Counted from the stretch's first letter, positions 29,111 through 37,954 are shown. The stretch is 64,000 bases of DNA from Dokdonella_A sp963758365 (GCA_963758365.1 CAVWVB010000001.1:1302001-1366000); one strand, 5' to 3'. The notes: a model not told the origin generated them from the letters alone. Translations and numbers: made by a program.

Positions 29111-31261
29111 ATGGGCATGAAATTGACTCTTAACAAGTTCAAGGCACGCTTCGCCAATCGCCCCGACAGCGAGCACGAGCAGGCCCTGGTTCGCCTGGGC
29201 ATTCTGGCGGTCGTTCTGATCTACCTGTGCGGCGTCGGTTCGATCGCGGGTTTTCACGACCCCTCGATCCGCACCGTCCTGTTGTTCGTCGCGGTCGAGT
29301 CGGTGGTTGGAACCGCGATCCTGCTGGATATCGCGCGATCACCCGGTGCATCCAGGGTGCGGCGTATCGTCGGCATGATCGCCGACTACACGATGATGGG
29401 CGCTGCCATGCGCCTCATGGGCGCACACATGGCGCCTGTGTACGTCGTCTACCTGTGGGTCACCATCGGCAACGGACTCCGCTTCGGCTCGCGATACCTG
29501 ATGATTGCGGTGGCGCTGGCCAGCGCATCCTTCCTCGGGGTGATCACCACGACCCCATACTGGCTGAAGAACGAGGCGCTCGCGTGGGGGCTGCTGGTCG
29601 GCCTGATTGCAATTCCGGCATATCTCACATCGCTGCTGCGGGCGCTGACTCGGGCTACCGAGGATGCGCGGCGCGCCAACCAGGCGAAGAGCACCTTTCT
29701 CGCGACCATGAGCCACGAGTTCCGGACGCCGCTGAATGGCGTCGTGGGCATGTCGGAACTGTTGTCGACAACCCGACTCAATGCGGAACAGCGCGAATGC
29801 GCCAAGGTGATCCAGGCGTCCGCGAAGACGCTGCTCGCACTCGTCGAGGATGTACTGGATATCTCGGCGATCGAAGCCGGCAAACTCAGGCGTGTCGAGA
29901 ATCAGTTCCAGTTGAACGACATTCTCGATGGAATCCGGGTCATGTTGCAGCCGGTCGCGGCCGGCAAGGGCATCGTGTTCGACATGCGGGTCGCGCCTGA
30001 TGTGCCTGCAGATCTGCATGGCGACAGCGATCATCTGCGTCAGATTCTGGTCAACCTCGTATCCAATGCGATCAAGTTCACCGAACAGGGCAGTGTGACG
30101 CTCAATGTCACGCGCATGCGCGAGGAATCCGACGGCGAATCGGCCATGCTTTCATTCTCGGTGCGCGACACCGGCATCGGAATACCGGCGGATGCCCAAG
30201 GGCGGATATTTGCGGCTTTCGAACAGGCCGATGGCGGGCATGGCCGTCGCTTTGGCGGTACCGGTCTTGGTACCACGATCGCCAAGTCGCTGACCGAACT
30301 GCTCGGGGGCCAGATCGGATTCGAGAGTACCGAGGGAGCAGGATCGCGTTTCTGGGCAAGGATTCCGTTTCGTGTCATCACGGTCGCAAAGCCGATCGCG
30401 CAAGCTGGCGGCGGCAATGTCATCGAGTTTGCGGACCCGTTCGTGCGCCATCGCGCGCGCGTCAAGCCGATGCGCATCCTGGTCGCCGACGACCAGCCGA
30501 CCAACATCACGGTGCTGTCACGACTGCTGGAGAAGGCGGGCCATAACCTGACCGAGGCTCGCAGCGGCGAGGAGGCCCTCGGAGCGGTCGAAAATGAATC
30601 CTACGACGCGGTGATCATCGATCTGCACATGCCTGGAATCAGCGGCCTGGACGTGCTGAGGCAGGTGCGTGTCATGGAGTCGGGTGGACGCCTGACTCCG
30701 TTCATCGTGCTCAGCGCCGATGCCACGCCAGCGACTGTCCGTCAGTGCGAACAGGCGGGTGCGCGTGCGTTTCTGACCAAACCTGTCGCGATGGAACGTC
30801 TGCTCGACGCCCTCAGCGACGTCGCCCTGGGGACCACGAGTGAATCCGTGCTGACCCCCGCGGCAGGGGCCGGACGCAGTCAGGCCGATACCGACGGGGC
30901 GATTTCGTCGGCAGTGCTCGAAGAACTTGAGGAACTTCAGCTCGGGACCGACTTCGTGGGCCTGTTCGTCGGCGAATGCCTTCGCGACGCACTCAAGACC
31001 ATCGGAGAACTGGAGCGGTGCGCTGCCGCCTCGCAATGGGACGCGTTCCGCGACGAATGCCATGCGCTCAAGGGCGTGGCCGGAAACATGGGTGCGGTCT
31101 ATCTCGCCGCGGCCGCCTCGGATACGATGCGGCTGGGCAACTGGCAGCTGCCGCGCGAATGGAAAGCCCGGGTTCGCCAGTTGCGCGAACACCTTGAAAC
31201 TGCGCGCGTCGCGTTGAAGGCGCCGCCGCTTGCCGGCAGCGAATCGGATGTACTGCGTTGA
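29111..31261 (+). CDS. rpfC: DSF sensor: hybrid histidine kinase RpfC
   Basis: 716 residues in the order input region with about five membrane helices (to ~180), HisKA with His202 in ATMSHEFRTPLNG, HATPase (VSNAIKF; DTGIGIP; GGTGLGTTIAKSL), receiver (VIIDLHMPG) and HPt (DECHALKGVAGNMG). It aligns along its length with Xanthomonas RpfC, including NPF/DPFVRHRARVK before the receiver. The short N-terminal sensor keeps the (R)-x-DSEH-x-Q element that in RpfC is implicated in DSF binding. ATG 29111 (MGM...) or 29117 can start; the longer frame from 29048 overlaps rpfG and is not conserved. rpfF is convergent downstream. Confidence 0.94.
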   Translation: MGMKLTLNKFKARFANRPDSEHEQALVRLGILAVVLIYLCGVGSIAGFHDPSIRTVLLFVAVESVVGTAILLDIARSPGASRVRRIVGMIADYTMMGAAMRLMGAHMAPVYVVYLWVTIGNGLRFGSRYLMIAVALASASFLGVITTTPYWLKNEALAWGLLVGLIAIPAYLTSLLRALTRATEDARRANQAKSTFLATMSHEFRTPLNGVVGMSELLSTTRLNAEQRECAKVIQASAKTLLALVEDVLDISAIEAGKLRRVENQFQLNDILDGIRVMLQPVAAGKGIVFDMRVAPDVPADLHGDSDHLRQILVNLVSNAIKFTEQGSVTLNVTRMREESDGESAMLSFSVRDTGIGIPADAQGRIFAAFEQADGGHGRRFGGTGLGTTIAKSLTELLGGQIGFESTEGAGSRFWARIPFRVITVAKPIAQAGGGNVIEFADPFVRHRARVKPMRILVADDQPTNITVLSRLLEKAGHNLTEARSGEEALGAVENESYDAVIIDLHMPGISGLDVLRQVRVMESGGRLTPFIVLSADATPATVRQCEQAGARAFLTKPVAMERLLDALSDVALGTTSESVLTPAAGAGRSQADTDGAISSAVLEELEELQLGTDFVGLFVGECLRDALKTIGELERCAAASQWDAFRDECHALKGVAGNMGAVYLAAAASDTMRLGNWQLPREWKARVRQLREHLETARVALKAPPLAGSESDVLR

Positions 31262-31316
31262 CGTCCCGCGCCCGCAGAAGCTGCGGGCGATTGGCCGGAT
31301 CTTTCCATCGGGATCG

Positions 31317-32246
31317 TCAAAGCGCTGCCGCGCGCATGACCCCGACAGCAGGAGCAATCGCCGCATCGGCGACTGTCGGTCGCTTTTGCTGCGCGCGCAC
31401 GAGCCGCTCCATGGTCCGCAACGACTTCTCACCGAGCTGGAGTGCGGTGTCGACCCAGATTTCGGTCACCTGCATGAGTTCGGAGAGGGTCACCTCGTTG
31501 CGAATCTGGCGCACGCGGTTCATGGCCGTACGCGCGTGCTGAATGCGCTGATTGCGACGGATCAGGTCGTGAACCGCCTGCACCCCCTCGCCCTTGGGGA
31601 CCAGTACGTCGACGATGCCCAGCCGGTGCAGTTCATCACTGGAATAGATCGTCCCGTTGAGCATCATTTCCTCGGCAAAGCGCGGGCTGACGCGCTGGCA
31701 CAGGAACGAATACGCGCCCATTCCCGGGAACAGGTCGAACAGGACCTCGGGGAAGCCCATGCCGATGCCGCTTTCGGCGACGATGGTCTGGCACGACAGC
31801 GCAAGTTCGAGACCGCCACCCAGGGCATCGCCCTGCACGAGCGCGACCGTGTGCGCATTGCGGTTGAGTCCCGCATGAATTTCGTGCACGCCCTCGACGC
31901 ACAGGCGCGCGTAGGCGAGCAGATGCTCGCGATTGCGCTCCCGGATCAATCGGCAGAACAGTTCGAGATCCCCGCCCAGGTTGTAGACATTGGCTTCGGA
32001 TGCGATGACGACATGGCCGAGACCGGTATCGCCGTTCGTGGCGTGCATCGACAGCCGGTCGGTGGTGCGCTTGAGAAATTCACGCATCTCCTTCATCAGC
32101 GCCACTGAGAAACAGGCGCGATACGCGGTGTCTCGCGGGAATCGATGCGCATGCATGAAGCACCAGTGCGCGTTGGCAGCCGGTTCTTCTTGTGCGCGCA
32201 GGAGGCGATAGTCGCTTTCGCGATGCAGCATCTCGACGGAGGTCAT
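31317..32246 (-). CDS. rpfF: DSF synthase, crotonase family (acyl-ACP thioesterase/dehydratase)
   Basis: 309 residues. A crotonase fold with the oxyanion stretch LVQGDALGGGLELALSC and FPEVLFDLFPGMGAYSF. The two catalytic glutamates of RpfF (141 and 161 in Xanthomonas) correspond to Glu147 and Glu167 here, with the same spacing of 20. The C-terminal signature EIWVDTALQLGEKSLRTMERL matches closely. The enzyme makes cis-2-unsaturated fatty acid signals from 3-hydroxyacyl-ACP. The ATG at 32246 is preceded by AAGGATG at good distance. In Xanthomonas rpfF follows rpfB; here a plus-strand PilZ-like gene separates them, so rpfF has its own promoter. Confidence 0.95.
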   Translation of the reverse strand: MTSVEMLHRESDYRLLRAQEEPAANAHWCFMHAHRFPRDTAYRACFSVALMKEMREFLKRTTDRLSMHATNGDTGLGHVVIASEANVYNLGGDLELFCRLIRERNREHLLAYARLCVEGVHEIHAGLNRNAHTVALVQGDALGGGLELALSCQTIVAESGIGMGFPEVLFDLFPGMGAYSFLCQRVSPRFAEEMMLNGTIYSSDELHRLGIVDVLVPKGEGVQAVHDLIRRNQRIQHARTAMNRVRQIRNEVTLSELMQVTEIWVDTALQLGEKSLRTMERLVRAQQKRPTVADAAIAPAVGVMRAAAL

Positions 32247-32251
32247 GATTT

Positions 32252-32269
32252 CATCCTTTACAAAGGATG
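32252..32269 (-). promoter_or_regulatory. RBS-sequestering hairpin / palindrome at the rpfF start
   Basis: On the rpfF strand the leader reads CATCCTTT-GT-AAAGGATG, a perfect 8-bp inverted repeat, or a 7-bp stem with a TGTA loop. The 3' arm contains the Shine-Dalgarno AAGGA, which ends 7 bases before the ATG at 32246. Folding would hide the ribosome-binding site. As DNA, the same palindrome could be a protein operator. Confidence 0.65.
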
Positions 32270-32341
32270 CCGCTCGTGATCGCACCCGAACGGCAGGTGT
32301 CCAGCACATCCCAGTGCCCAATAGTGGGGCGATCGGGCCCG

Positions 32342-32374
32342 AGTCTAGCGCAAAAACTAGCGAAAATTTGACAA
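32342..32374 (-). promoter_or_regulatory. Possible rpfF promoter with direct repeats
   Basis: An AT-rich segment between rpfF and the PilZ-like gene. Toward rpfF it offers TTGTCA (32369-32374) and TAGACT (32342-32347), but the 21-base spacing is too long for a standard promoter. On the plus strand it has the direct repeat TAGCGCAAAA (32346-32355) and TAGCGAAAA (32358-32366), 12 bases apart, a possible activator site. Confidence 0.3.
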
Positions 32375-32396
32375 CCGGGTCGATATTGCGTATCCG
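32368..32396 (+). promoter_or_regulatory. Promoter of the PilZ-like gene
   Basis: A perfect TTGACA (32368-32373), exact 17-base spacer and TATCCG (32391-32396). Transcription would start near 32403, about 50 bases before the ATG at 32454. Its -35 overlaps the TTGTCA that might serve rpfF on the other strand. Confidence 0.6.
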
Positions 32397-32453
32397 GCAT
32401 TGCAGTTCGGCAACACCTGGCCCGGGGGTACCCGGCGAGTCTTGCGGGGGAGC

Positions 32454-32801
32454 ATGAAAAAACCAGTGGCCACACCCGGACTGCGTCCGGCCCGGATGGC
32501 GATCACTTCCGCGGTACTGATCAGCAGCGGGCACCACGCCTGGAGCAGCGAAATCGAGGATATTTCCGCGACCGGGGTCCTGGTCGGCAAGCCAGAGGCC
32601 TGGAGCGGCAAGCCGGGCGACCTCTATGCCCTCGACATGCTGATCGGCGACTCCCTCGATATCCACGTGGAGGCGAGTCTCGTGCGCGTGACCGAGGCGC
32701 GGCTCGCGTTCACCTATGCGCGCATCCCCGAGGACAAGGAGATACCGCTGTGGAACCTGCTGGGCGGGTATGCCGACCGGCTCGAACCCTATTCGCTCTA
32801 G
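32454..32801 (+). CDS. PilZ-like domain protein inside the rpf cluster
   Basis: 115 residues. The fold and motifs fit PilZ: an N-terminal basic element (LRPARMA) and a downstream D-x-S-x-x-G (DISATGVLVG) followed by beta strands. Canonical c-di-GMP binding needs RxxxR; here the spacing is RxxR (Arg-Pro-Ala-Arg), so binding may be weak or lost. The ATG at 32454 follows GGGGGAGC, a good ribosome-binding site. It is divergent from rpfF and convergent with rpfB, breaking the rpfB-rpfF operon known in Xanthomonas. With RpfG controlling c-di-GMP next door, it is a candidate effector or partner of DSF signalling. PilZ assignment is by motif and length only. Confidence 0.7.
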   Translation: MKKPVATPGLRPARMAITSAVLISSGHHAWSSEIEDISATGVLVGKPEAWSGKPGDLYALDMLIGDSLDIHVEASLVRVTEARLAFTYARIPEDKEIPLWNLLGGYADRLEPYSL

Positions 32802-32849
32802 CAGGATTCAGGAAAAGCCGGTGAACCCGGTCCTGCGGGCGTTCGGTTC

Positions 32850-34541
32850 CTACGCTGCCGCCGGGGATACCGCGTCGTCGCGCAACTCCCGGCGCAGGAT
32901 CTTGCCGACGTTGGTCTTCGGCAGGGACTCGCGGAACTCGATGTAGCGCGGCATCTTGTAGCCGGTCAGGTTTGCCTTGCAGTGCGCGCGGACGGCTTCT
33001 TCGGTCAAGGTGGCATCCTTCTTGACGATCACGAGCTTGACCGCCTCGCCGGATTTTGCGTCGGGGACGCCCACGGCCGCCACTTCGAGGACCCCCGGCA
33101 GCTCGGCGACGACATCCTCGATTTCGTTCGGGTAGACGTTGAAACCGGACACCAGGATCATGTCCTTCTTGCGGTCCACGATATAAACGAAGCCCTTTTC
33201 GTCGATGCGCGCGATGTCGCCGGTGCGAAGCCAACCCTGCGCCGAAAGGACCTTGGATGTTTCCTCGGGGCGATTCCAGTAGCCGCGCATGACCTGGGGG
33301 CCGCGCACGCACAATTCGCCGATTTCGCCAGTATCGAGAACCTTGCCCTCGTCATCCTGGATGGTGACTTCGGTCGAGGGAATCGGCAGGCCGATCGATC
33401 CGTTGTATTCGGGAATGTCCAGGGGATTGATGCACACGGCCGGGCAGGTCTCGGTAAGCCCGTAGGCTTCTGCAATCGTGCAGCCGGTCACGCGCTGCCA
33501 GCGCTCGGCGACCGCTCGCTGCACTGCCATGCCGCCGCCCAGGGTCAGGCGCAACTTCGAGAAGTCCACCTGATCGAAACCTGGAGTATTGAGAAGGCCC
33601 GCGAACAGCGTATTGACACCGGTAAACGCCGTGAATCCTGCGCTGCGTATCGACTTGACGAATGCAGGCATGTCGCGCGGATTCGTGATCAGATGATTGT
33701 AGCCGCCGACCCGGGCGAAGGTCAGGAAATTCGCGGTCAGTGCAAAGATATGATAGAGGGGCAGGGCGGTGATCACGACTTCCTCGCCCTCGCGCATTGC
33801 CGGCCCGATCCATGCGTAGGCCTGCAACATGTTCGAGACCATGTTGCGATGGGTCAGCATCGCCCCCTTGGCAACGCCTGTCGTTCCCCCCGTGTATTGC
33901 AGAAACGCGAGATCGGCGGGCCCAACATCGATTTTCGGCAGCTTCGATCGCGTGCCCCGCCCGAGCGCCTCGTTGAAGCGAATCGCATTCGGGATCGAAT
34001 ACGGCGGGACCATCTTCTTGACGTGGCGCACTACAAAATTCGTGATGGCCGACTTCGGGAAGCCCAGCAGATCGCCGACTCCGGTGCAGATCACGTGCTT
34101 GCACGGCGTGCCGGCAATCACCGTTGCGACGGTATTCGCGAAATTGTCGAGCACGACGATGGCGCTGGCGCCCGAATCGTCGAGCTGATGCTTGAGTTCG
34201 CGCGGTGTGTACATCGGATTCGTGTTCACGACCGTGAGGCCTGCGCGCAGCACCGCCATGATCGCGATCGGATACTGCAACAGGTTCGGCATCATCAGGG
34301 CGACGCGATCACCCTTGGCGAGCTTGAGGTCGTTGACCAGAAACGATGCGAATGCCGCGCTGAGACGATCGAGATCGCCGTAGGTGATGCGGCGTCCCAT
34401 GTTCGTGAAAGCCGGACGATGCCGGAACCTGTCGCAGCATTCCTCCAGCAGTGCGGTCACGGAATGGTACTGGCCCGGATCGATCTCCGCGGGAATGCCC
34501 TTGGGGTAGCTCGCAAGCCAGGGACGCTGTTCAATCGTCAT
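32850..34541 (-). CDS. rpfB: Long-chain fatty-acyl-CoA ligase RpfB/FadD
   Basis: 563 residues, ANL superfamily. ATP-binding motif YTGGTTGVAKGAMLTH, the AYGLTETCPAV motif, GWLRTGDIARID and the C-terminal catalytic Lys in NVGKILRRELRD are all intact. RpfB activates free fatty acids to CoA esters and in Xanthomonas is associated with DSF turnover and fatty-acid recycling. The ATG at 34541 is preceded by GGAGGAAGC, which settles the start; the longer frame to 34709 is non-coding. The neighbour order rpfF-(PilZ)-rpfB-(lipoprotein)-acnA supports rpfB over a general fadD. Confidence 0.93.
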   Translation of the reverse strand: MTIEQRPWLASYPKGIPAEIDPGQYHSVTALLEECCDRFRHRPAFTNMGRRITYGDLDRLSAAFASFLVNDLKLAKGDRVALMMPNLLQYPIAIMAVLRAGLTVVNTNPMYTPRELKHQLDDSGASAIVVLDNFANTVATVIAGTPCKHVICTGVGDLLGFPKSAITNFVVRHVKKMVPPYSIPNAIRFNEALGRGTRSKLPKIDVGPADLAFLQYTGGTTGVAKGAMLTHRNMVSNMLQAYAWIGPAMREGEEVVITALPLYHIFALTANFLTFARVGGYNHLITNPRDMPAFVKSIRSAGFTAFTGVNTLFAGLLNTPGFDQVDFSKLRLTLGGGMAVQRAVAERWQRVTGCTIAEAYGLTETCPAVCINPLDIPEYNGSIGLPIPSTEVTIQDDEGKVLDTGEIGELCVRGPQVMRGYWNRPEETSKVLSAQGWLRTGDIARIDEKGFVYIVDRKKDMILVSGFNVYPNEIEDVVAELPGVLEVAAVGVPDAKSGEAVKLVIVKKDATLTEEAVRAHCKANLTGYKMPRYIEFRESLPKTNVGKILRRELRDDAVSPAAA

Positions 34542-34708
34542 GCTTCCTCCGCATCGTGTGAACCGCGTCAGCGGGAATTGTCGCTGGACCGTGCGTCGTC
34601 CTGGCGCGCCCAGGCTAGGATTGCGATGATTGCAGCACAACGCCCGATCGAGCGGCAAGCCGCAATGCAGCGGGTCGCAACGGGAAGAGCCACACGAAGA
34701 GTCGCACA

Positions 34709-35137
34709 ATGCGCAGCATGTGGTCGATCGTGTCTTTCGTTCTGCTGGCCGTCTCCTGTGCCAGGCAACCGGACGCGGAGACTGTCCGCGCGGCGATCCT
34801 GGACATGGCCGACGCCTCGGGCAACCGCCGGCTCTCGACGCTGCTGGCGCATGTGAGCGACGATTTCACGGGCAACGGCGGCAGCGTGGACCGGGCCGGA
34901 CTCAAAAACCTGTTGCGGGCGCGACTGCTCTCGCGGGGAATCGAAGTGCGGCCGGGCCCGATCGGCGTGGACGTGGCCGGCGAACGCGCCACCGCACGAT
35001 TCGACGCGAGCGTCACCGATTCGTCGGGCCGCTGGATCGTCGGCCGCAGCACGACGATCCACTTCGTGACCGGATGGCGTCGCGAGGGCCGCACGTGGCG
35101 CTGCTACAACGCGCAGTGGACACGTGAAGACGGATGA
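34709..35137 (+). CDS. Small lipoprotein, possible NTF2/SnoaL-like domain
   Basis: 142 residues. The N-terminus ends in the lipobox LLAVSC, so the mature protein would be lipid-anchored from Cys17. The rest resembles a small alpha-beta cone: DMADASGNRRLSTLLAHVSDDF then strands ending RREGRTWRCYNAQW, reminiscent of NTF2-like proteins. A second ATG at 34718 is an equally good start. It lies on the plus strand between rpfB and acnA, both on the minus strand. The function is unknown. Confidence 0.65.
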   Translation: MRSMWSIVSFVLLAVSCARQPDAETVRAAILDMADASGNRRLSTLLAHVSDDFTGNGGSVDRAGLKNLLRARLLSRGIEVRPGPIGVDVAGERATARFDASVTDSSGRWIVGRSTTIHFVTGWRREGRTWRCYNAQWTREDG

Positions 35138-35173
35138 CCCGGCACTTCGACTGCGCGAACCGGATACCTGGTC

Positions 35174-37954
35174 CTATGCGGCTTTCTTCGCCGCGAGTTG
35201 CCGCAGTACGTAATGCAGGATTCCGCCGTTGCGGAAATACTCGACTTCCTTCGGAGTAAGCACGAGTACCTCGGCTTCGAACCGGATGTCATTGCCGTCC
35301 GCCTTGTGCGCGACGACCTGGACGGTCTTCGCATTGCCGTTGTCCAGGCCGCCGATGTCGATCGTTTCCGAGCCGTCCAAGCCGAGCGATTCGGCATTCT
35401 CGCCTTTCCTGAAACGCAGCGGCAATACGCCCATGCCGACCAGGTTGGAGCGGTGGATGCGTTCGTAGCTCTCGGCGATCACGGCCTTGACGCCGAGCAG
35501 TATCGTGCCCTTGGCCGCCCAGTCGCGGGAGGAGCCCGTGCCGTATTCCTTTCCGGCCAGTACCACCAGCGGCACGCCATCTGTCTTGTACTTCATCGCG
35601 GCATCGTAGATGGGCATCTTCTCGCCCTCCCGCTTGTGCCTGACACTCTTACCGAAGTAAAGCGTGTTGCCTCCTTCCTCACCATCGAGCATCCGGTTCT
35701 TGATGCGGATGTTCGCGAAAGTGCCGCGCACCATCACATCGTCATTGCCGCGGCGCGATCCGTAGCTGTTGAAGTCCGCCGGCTGCACGCCGCGAGCCTG
35801 CAGGAACCTGCCGGCGGGCGAGTCCTTCTTGATGTTGCCCGCCGGCGAGATGTGGTCGGTGGTGATCGAGTCGCCGAACAGGCCGAGCACACGCGCTCCC
35901 CTGATGTCGTCGACACTGTCGACCTCCATGGTCATGCCGTCGAAATAGGGAGGATTCTTGATATACGTCGAATCACCTTTCCAGGCATATCTCTCGCCGC
36001 TCGGCGACTCGATCTGGTTCCAGCGGCTGTCACCCTTGAACACGTCCGCATAGTTTCTCGTGAACATCTCCGGGTTGACGGTCTTCAGGACCAGGTCGGC
36101 GATTTCCTGGCTGCTTGGCCAGATATCGCGCAGGTAGACCGCAGCGCCGTCCTTGTCATGGCCGATCGGCTCGGAGGTCAGGTCGATGTCGATGGTGCCG
36201 GCAAGCGCGTAGGCCACGACCAGCGGCGGCGAGGCCAGATAGTTCATCTGCACCTGCGGGTGGATGCGGCCTTCGAAATTGCGGTTGCCCGACAGCACCG
36301 CAGCCACCGCAAGATCGTTCTCGATAATGCCGTCGGAGACCGGGTCGGGCAGCGGTCCGGAATTGCCGATGCAGGTCGTGCAGCCGTAGCCGACCAGGTA
36401 GAAGCCGAGTTGCTCGAGGTCGTCGAGCAACTCGGCCTTCTTCAGGTAATCGGTCACCACCAGCGAACCAGGTGCGAGCGAGGTCTTCACCCAGGGTTTT
36501 GCGCTGAGGCCTTTGGCCAACGCGTTGCGCGCGACGAGGCCCGCACCGAGCATTACCGCCGGATTCGACGTGTTGGTACAGGATGTAATTGCGGCGATGA
36601 CCACCGAGCCGTCCTTTAGATCGGCGTCCTGGTCGTGGATGCGGATTCTGGAGACCGGCGCAGCGACCAGGTGCTCGCCTTGCGGCTGGTCGCCGCCTTC
36701 GGCGTCCATGTCCTTGATCTTGTCCTTGTCCTTGCCGTTGTTCTTGCGATGTGCGGTCATGCCGACAACCTCGTCGCGGAAGTTGGCCTGCATGTCGCTC
36801 AGCAGCACGCGATCCTGCGGGCGCTTGGGACCCGCAAGTGAAGGCAGCACGGTCGTCATGTCGAGTTCCAGCGTGGCCGAGTACCCCGCGTGCGGCGAGT
36901 CCGGCGCATGCCACAGGCCCTGGGCTTTGGCATAGGCCTCGACGAGCGCAATCTGCGCCTCGTCGCGGCCGGACAGACGCAGGTAGTTCAGCGATTCGGC
37001 GTCTATCGGGAAAATGCCGCAGGTCGCCCCGTATTCGGGCGACATGTTGGCGATGGTCGCGCGATCGGCCAGCGGAAGGTGCTGCAGGCCATCGCCGTAG
37101 AACTCGACGAACTTGCCGACCACTCCCTGCTCCCGCAGCATCTGGGTGACGGTCAGTACCAGGTCGGTGCCAGTGGCGCCTTCGGGCAATCGGCCGATCA
37201 ACTTGAAACCGACCACCTGCGGGATCAGCATGGACGACGGCTGGCCGAGCATCGCCGCCTCGGCTTCGATGCCGCCCACGCCCCAGCCGAGCACGCCCAG
37301 ACCGTTGATCATCGTGGTGTGGCTGTCGGTCCCGAAAACCGTATCCGGAAACGCCATCAGGGTCCCATCGACTTCGCGCTCCATGACCACGCGCGCCAGA
37401 TGTTCGAGGTTGACCTGGTGCACGATACCGGTACTCGGCGGCACGACCTTGAAGTCCTGCAGGGCTTTCTGGCCCCAGCGCAGGAAGCTGTAGCGCTCCT
37501 TGTTGCGCTGGAATTCGATCTTCGCGTTGAGATCGAGCGCCTCGGCGCGGCCGTAGGCGTCGACCTGCACGGAGTGGTCGATCACCAGTTCCGACGGGAT
37601 CTGCGGGTTGATCTGGCGAGCCCTGCCGCCAAGTCTGACCACCGCATCACGCATCGCGGCAAGATCCACCACACACGGGACGCCCGTGAAATCCTGCAAC
37701 AGGACACGTGCGGGCATGAACGCGATCTCGGTCTGCGGTTCGGCGCCCGCATCCCAGTTTGCCACTGCCTCGATATGCGACCTGCCGACCGTGATTCCGC
37801 CGTCTTCGTGGCGCAGCAGGTTTTCCAGCAGGATCTTCATCGAATAGGGCAGATGGCCGAGATCGAAGCGCTTGCCCAACTTGGCGAGACTCAAGTAGTG
37901 GTAGCGCTTGCCATTGACCTCGAGAACGTCGCGGGTCGAGAACGAATCTGTCAT
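35174..37954 (-). CDS. acnA: Aconitate hydratase A (RpfA)
   Basis: 926 residues. The three [4Fe-4S] cysteine ligands lie in AITSCTNTSNP and GYGCTTCIGNSG, the C-terminal swivel domain carries YGTGSSRDWAAKG, and the N-domain has DTVFGTDSHTTMINGLG. AcnA isomerises citrate to isocitrate. In Xanthomonas this gene is rpfA and can act in iron-responsive regulation. A charged insertion (KNNGKDKDKIKDMDAEGGDQ) sits before the first Cys motif. The ATG at 37954 has AGGAG six bases before it. Confidence 0.96.
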   Translation of the reverse strand: MTDSFSTRDVLEVNGKRYHYLSLAKLGKRFDLGHLPYSMKILLENLLRHEDGGITVGRSHIEAVANWDAGAEPQTEIAFMPARVLLQDFTGVPCVVDLAAMRDAVVRLGGRARQINPQIPSELVIDHSVQVDAYGRAEALDLNAKIEFQRNKERYSFLRWGQKALQDFKVVPPSTGIVHQVNLEHLARVVMEREVDGTLMAFPDTVFGTDSHTTMINGLGVLGWGVGGIEAEAAMLGQPSSMLIPQVVGFKLIGRLPEGATGTDLVLTVTQMLREQGVVGKFVEFYGDGLQHLPLADRATIANMSPEYGATCGIFPIDAESLNYLRLSGRDEAQIALVEAYAKAQGLWHAPDSPHAGYSATLELDMTTVLPSLAGPKRPQDRVLLSDMQANFRDEVVGMTAHRKNNGKDKDKIKDMDAEGGDQPQGEHLVAAPVSRIRIHDQDADLKDGSVVIAAITSCTNTSNPAVMLGAGLVARNALAKGLSAKPWVKTSLAPGSLVVTDYLKKAELLDDLEQLGFYLVGYGCTTCIGNSGPLPDPVSDGIIENDLAVAAVLSGNRNFEGRIHPQVQMNYLASPPLVVAYALAGTIDIDLTSEPIGHDKDGAAVYLRDIWPSSQEIADLVLKTVNPEMFTRNYADVFKGDSRWNQIESPSGERYAWKGDSTYIKNPPYFDGMTMEVDSVDDIRGARVLGLFGDSITTDHISPAGNIKKDSPAGRFLQARGVQPADFNSYGSRRGNDDVMVRGTFANIRIKNRMLDGEEGGNTLYFGKSVRHKREGEKMPIYDAAMKYKTDGVPLVVLAGKEYGTGSSRDWAAKGTILLGVKAVIAESYERIHRSNLVGMGVLPLRFRKGENAESLGLDGSETIDIGGLDNGNAKTVQVVAHKADGNDIRFEAEVLVLTPKEVEYFRNGGILHYVLRQLAAKKAA

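Noticed and set aside
34709..35137. The small lipoprotein as an rpf component
   Set aside because: Opposite strand, no rpf-like sequence; position alone is not evidence of a role in DSF signalling.
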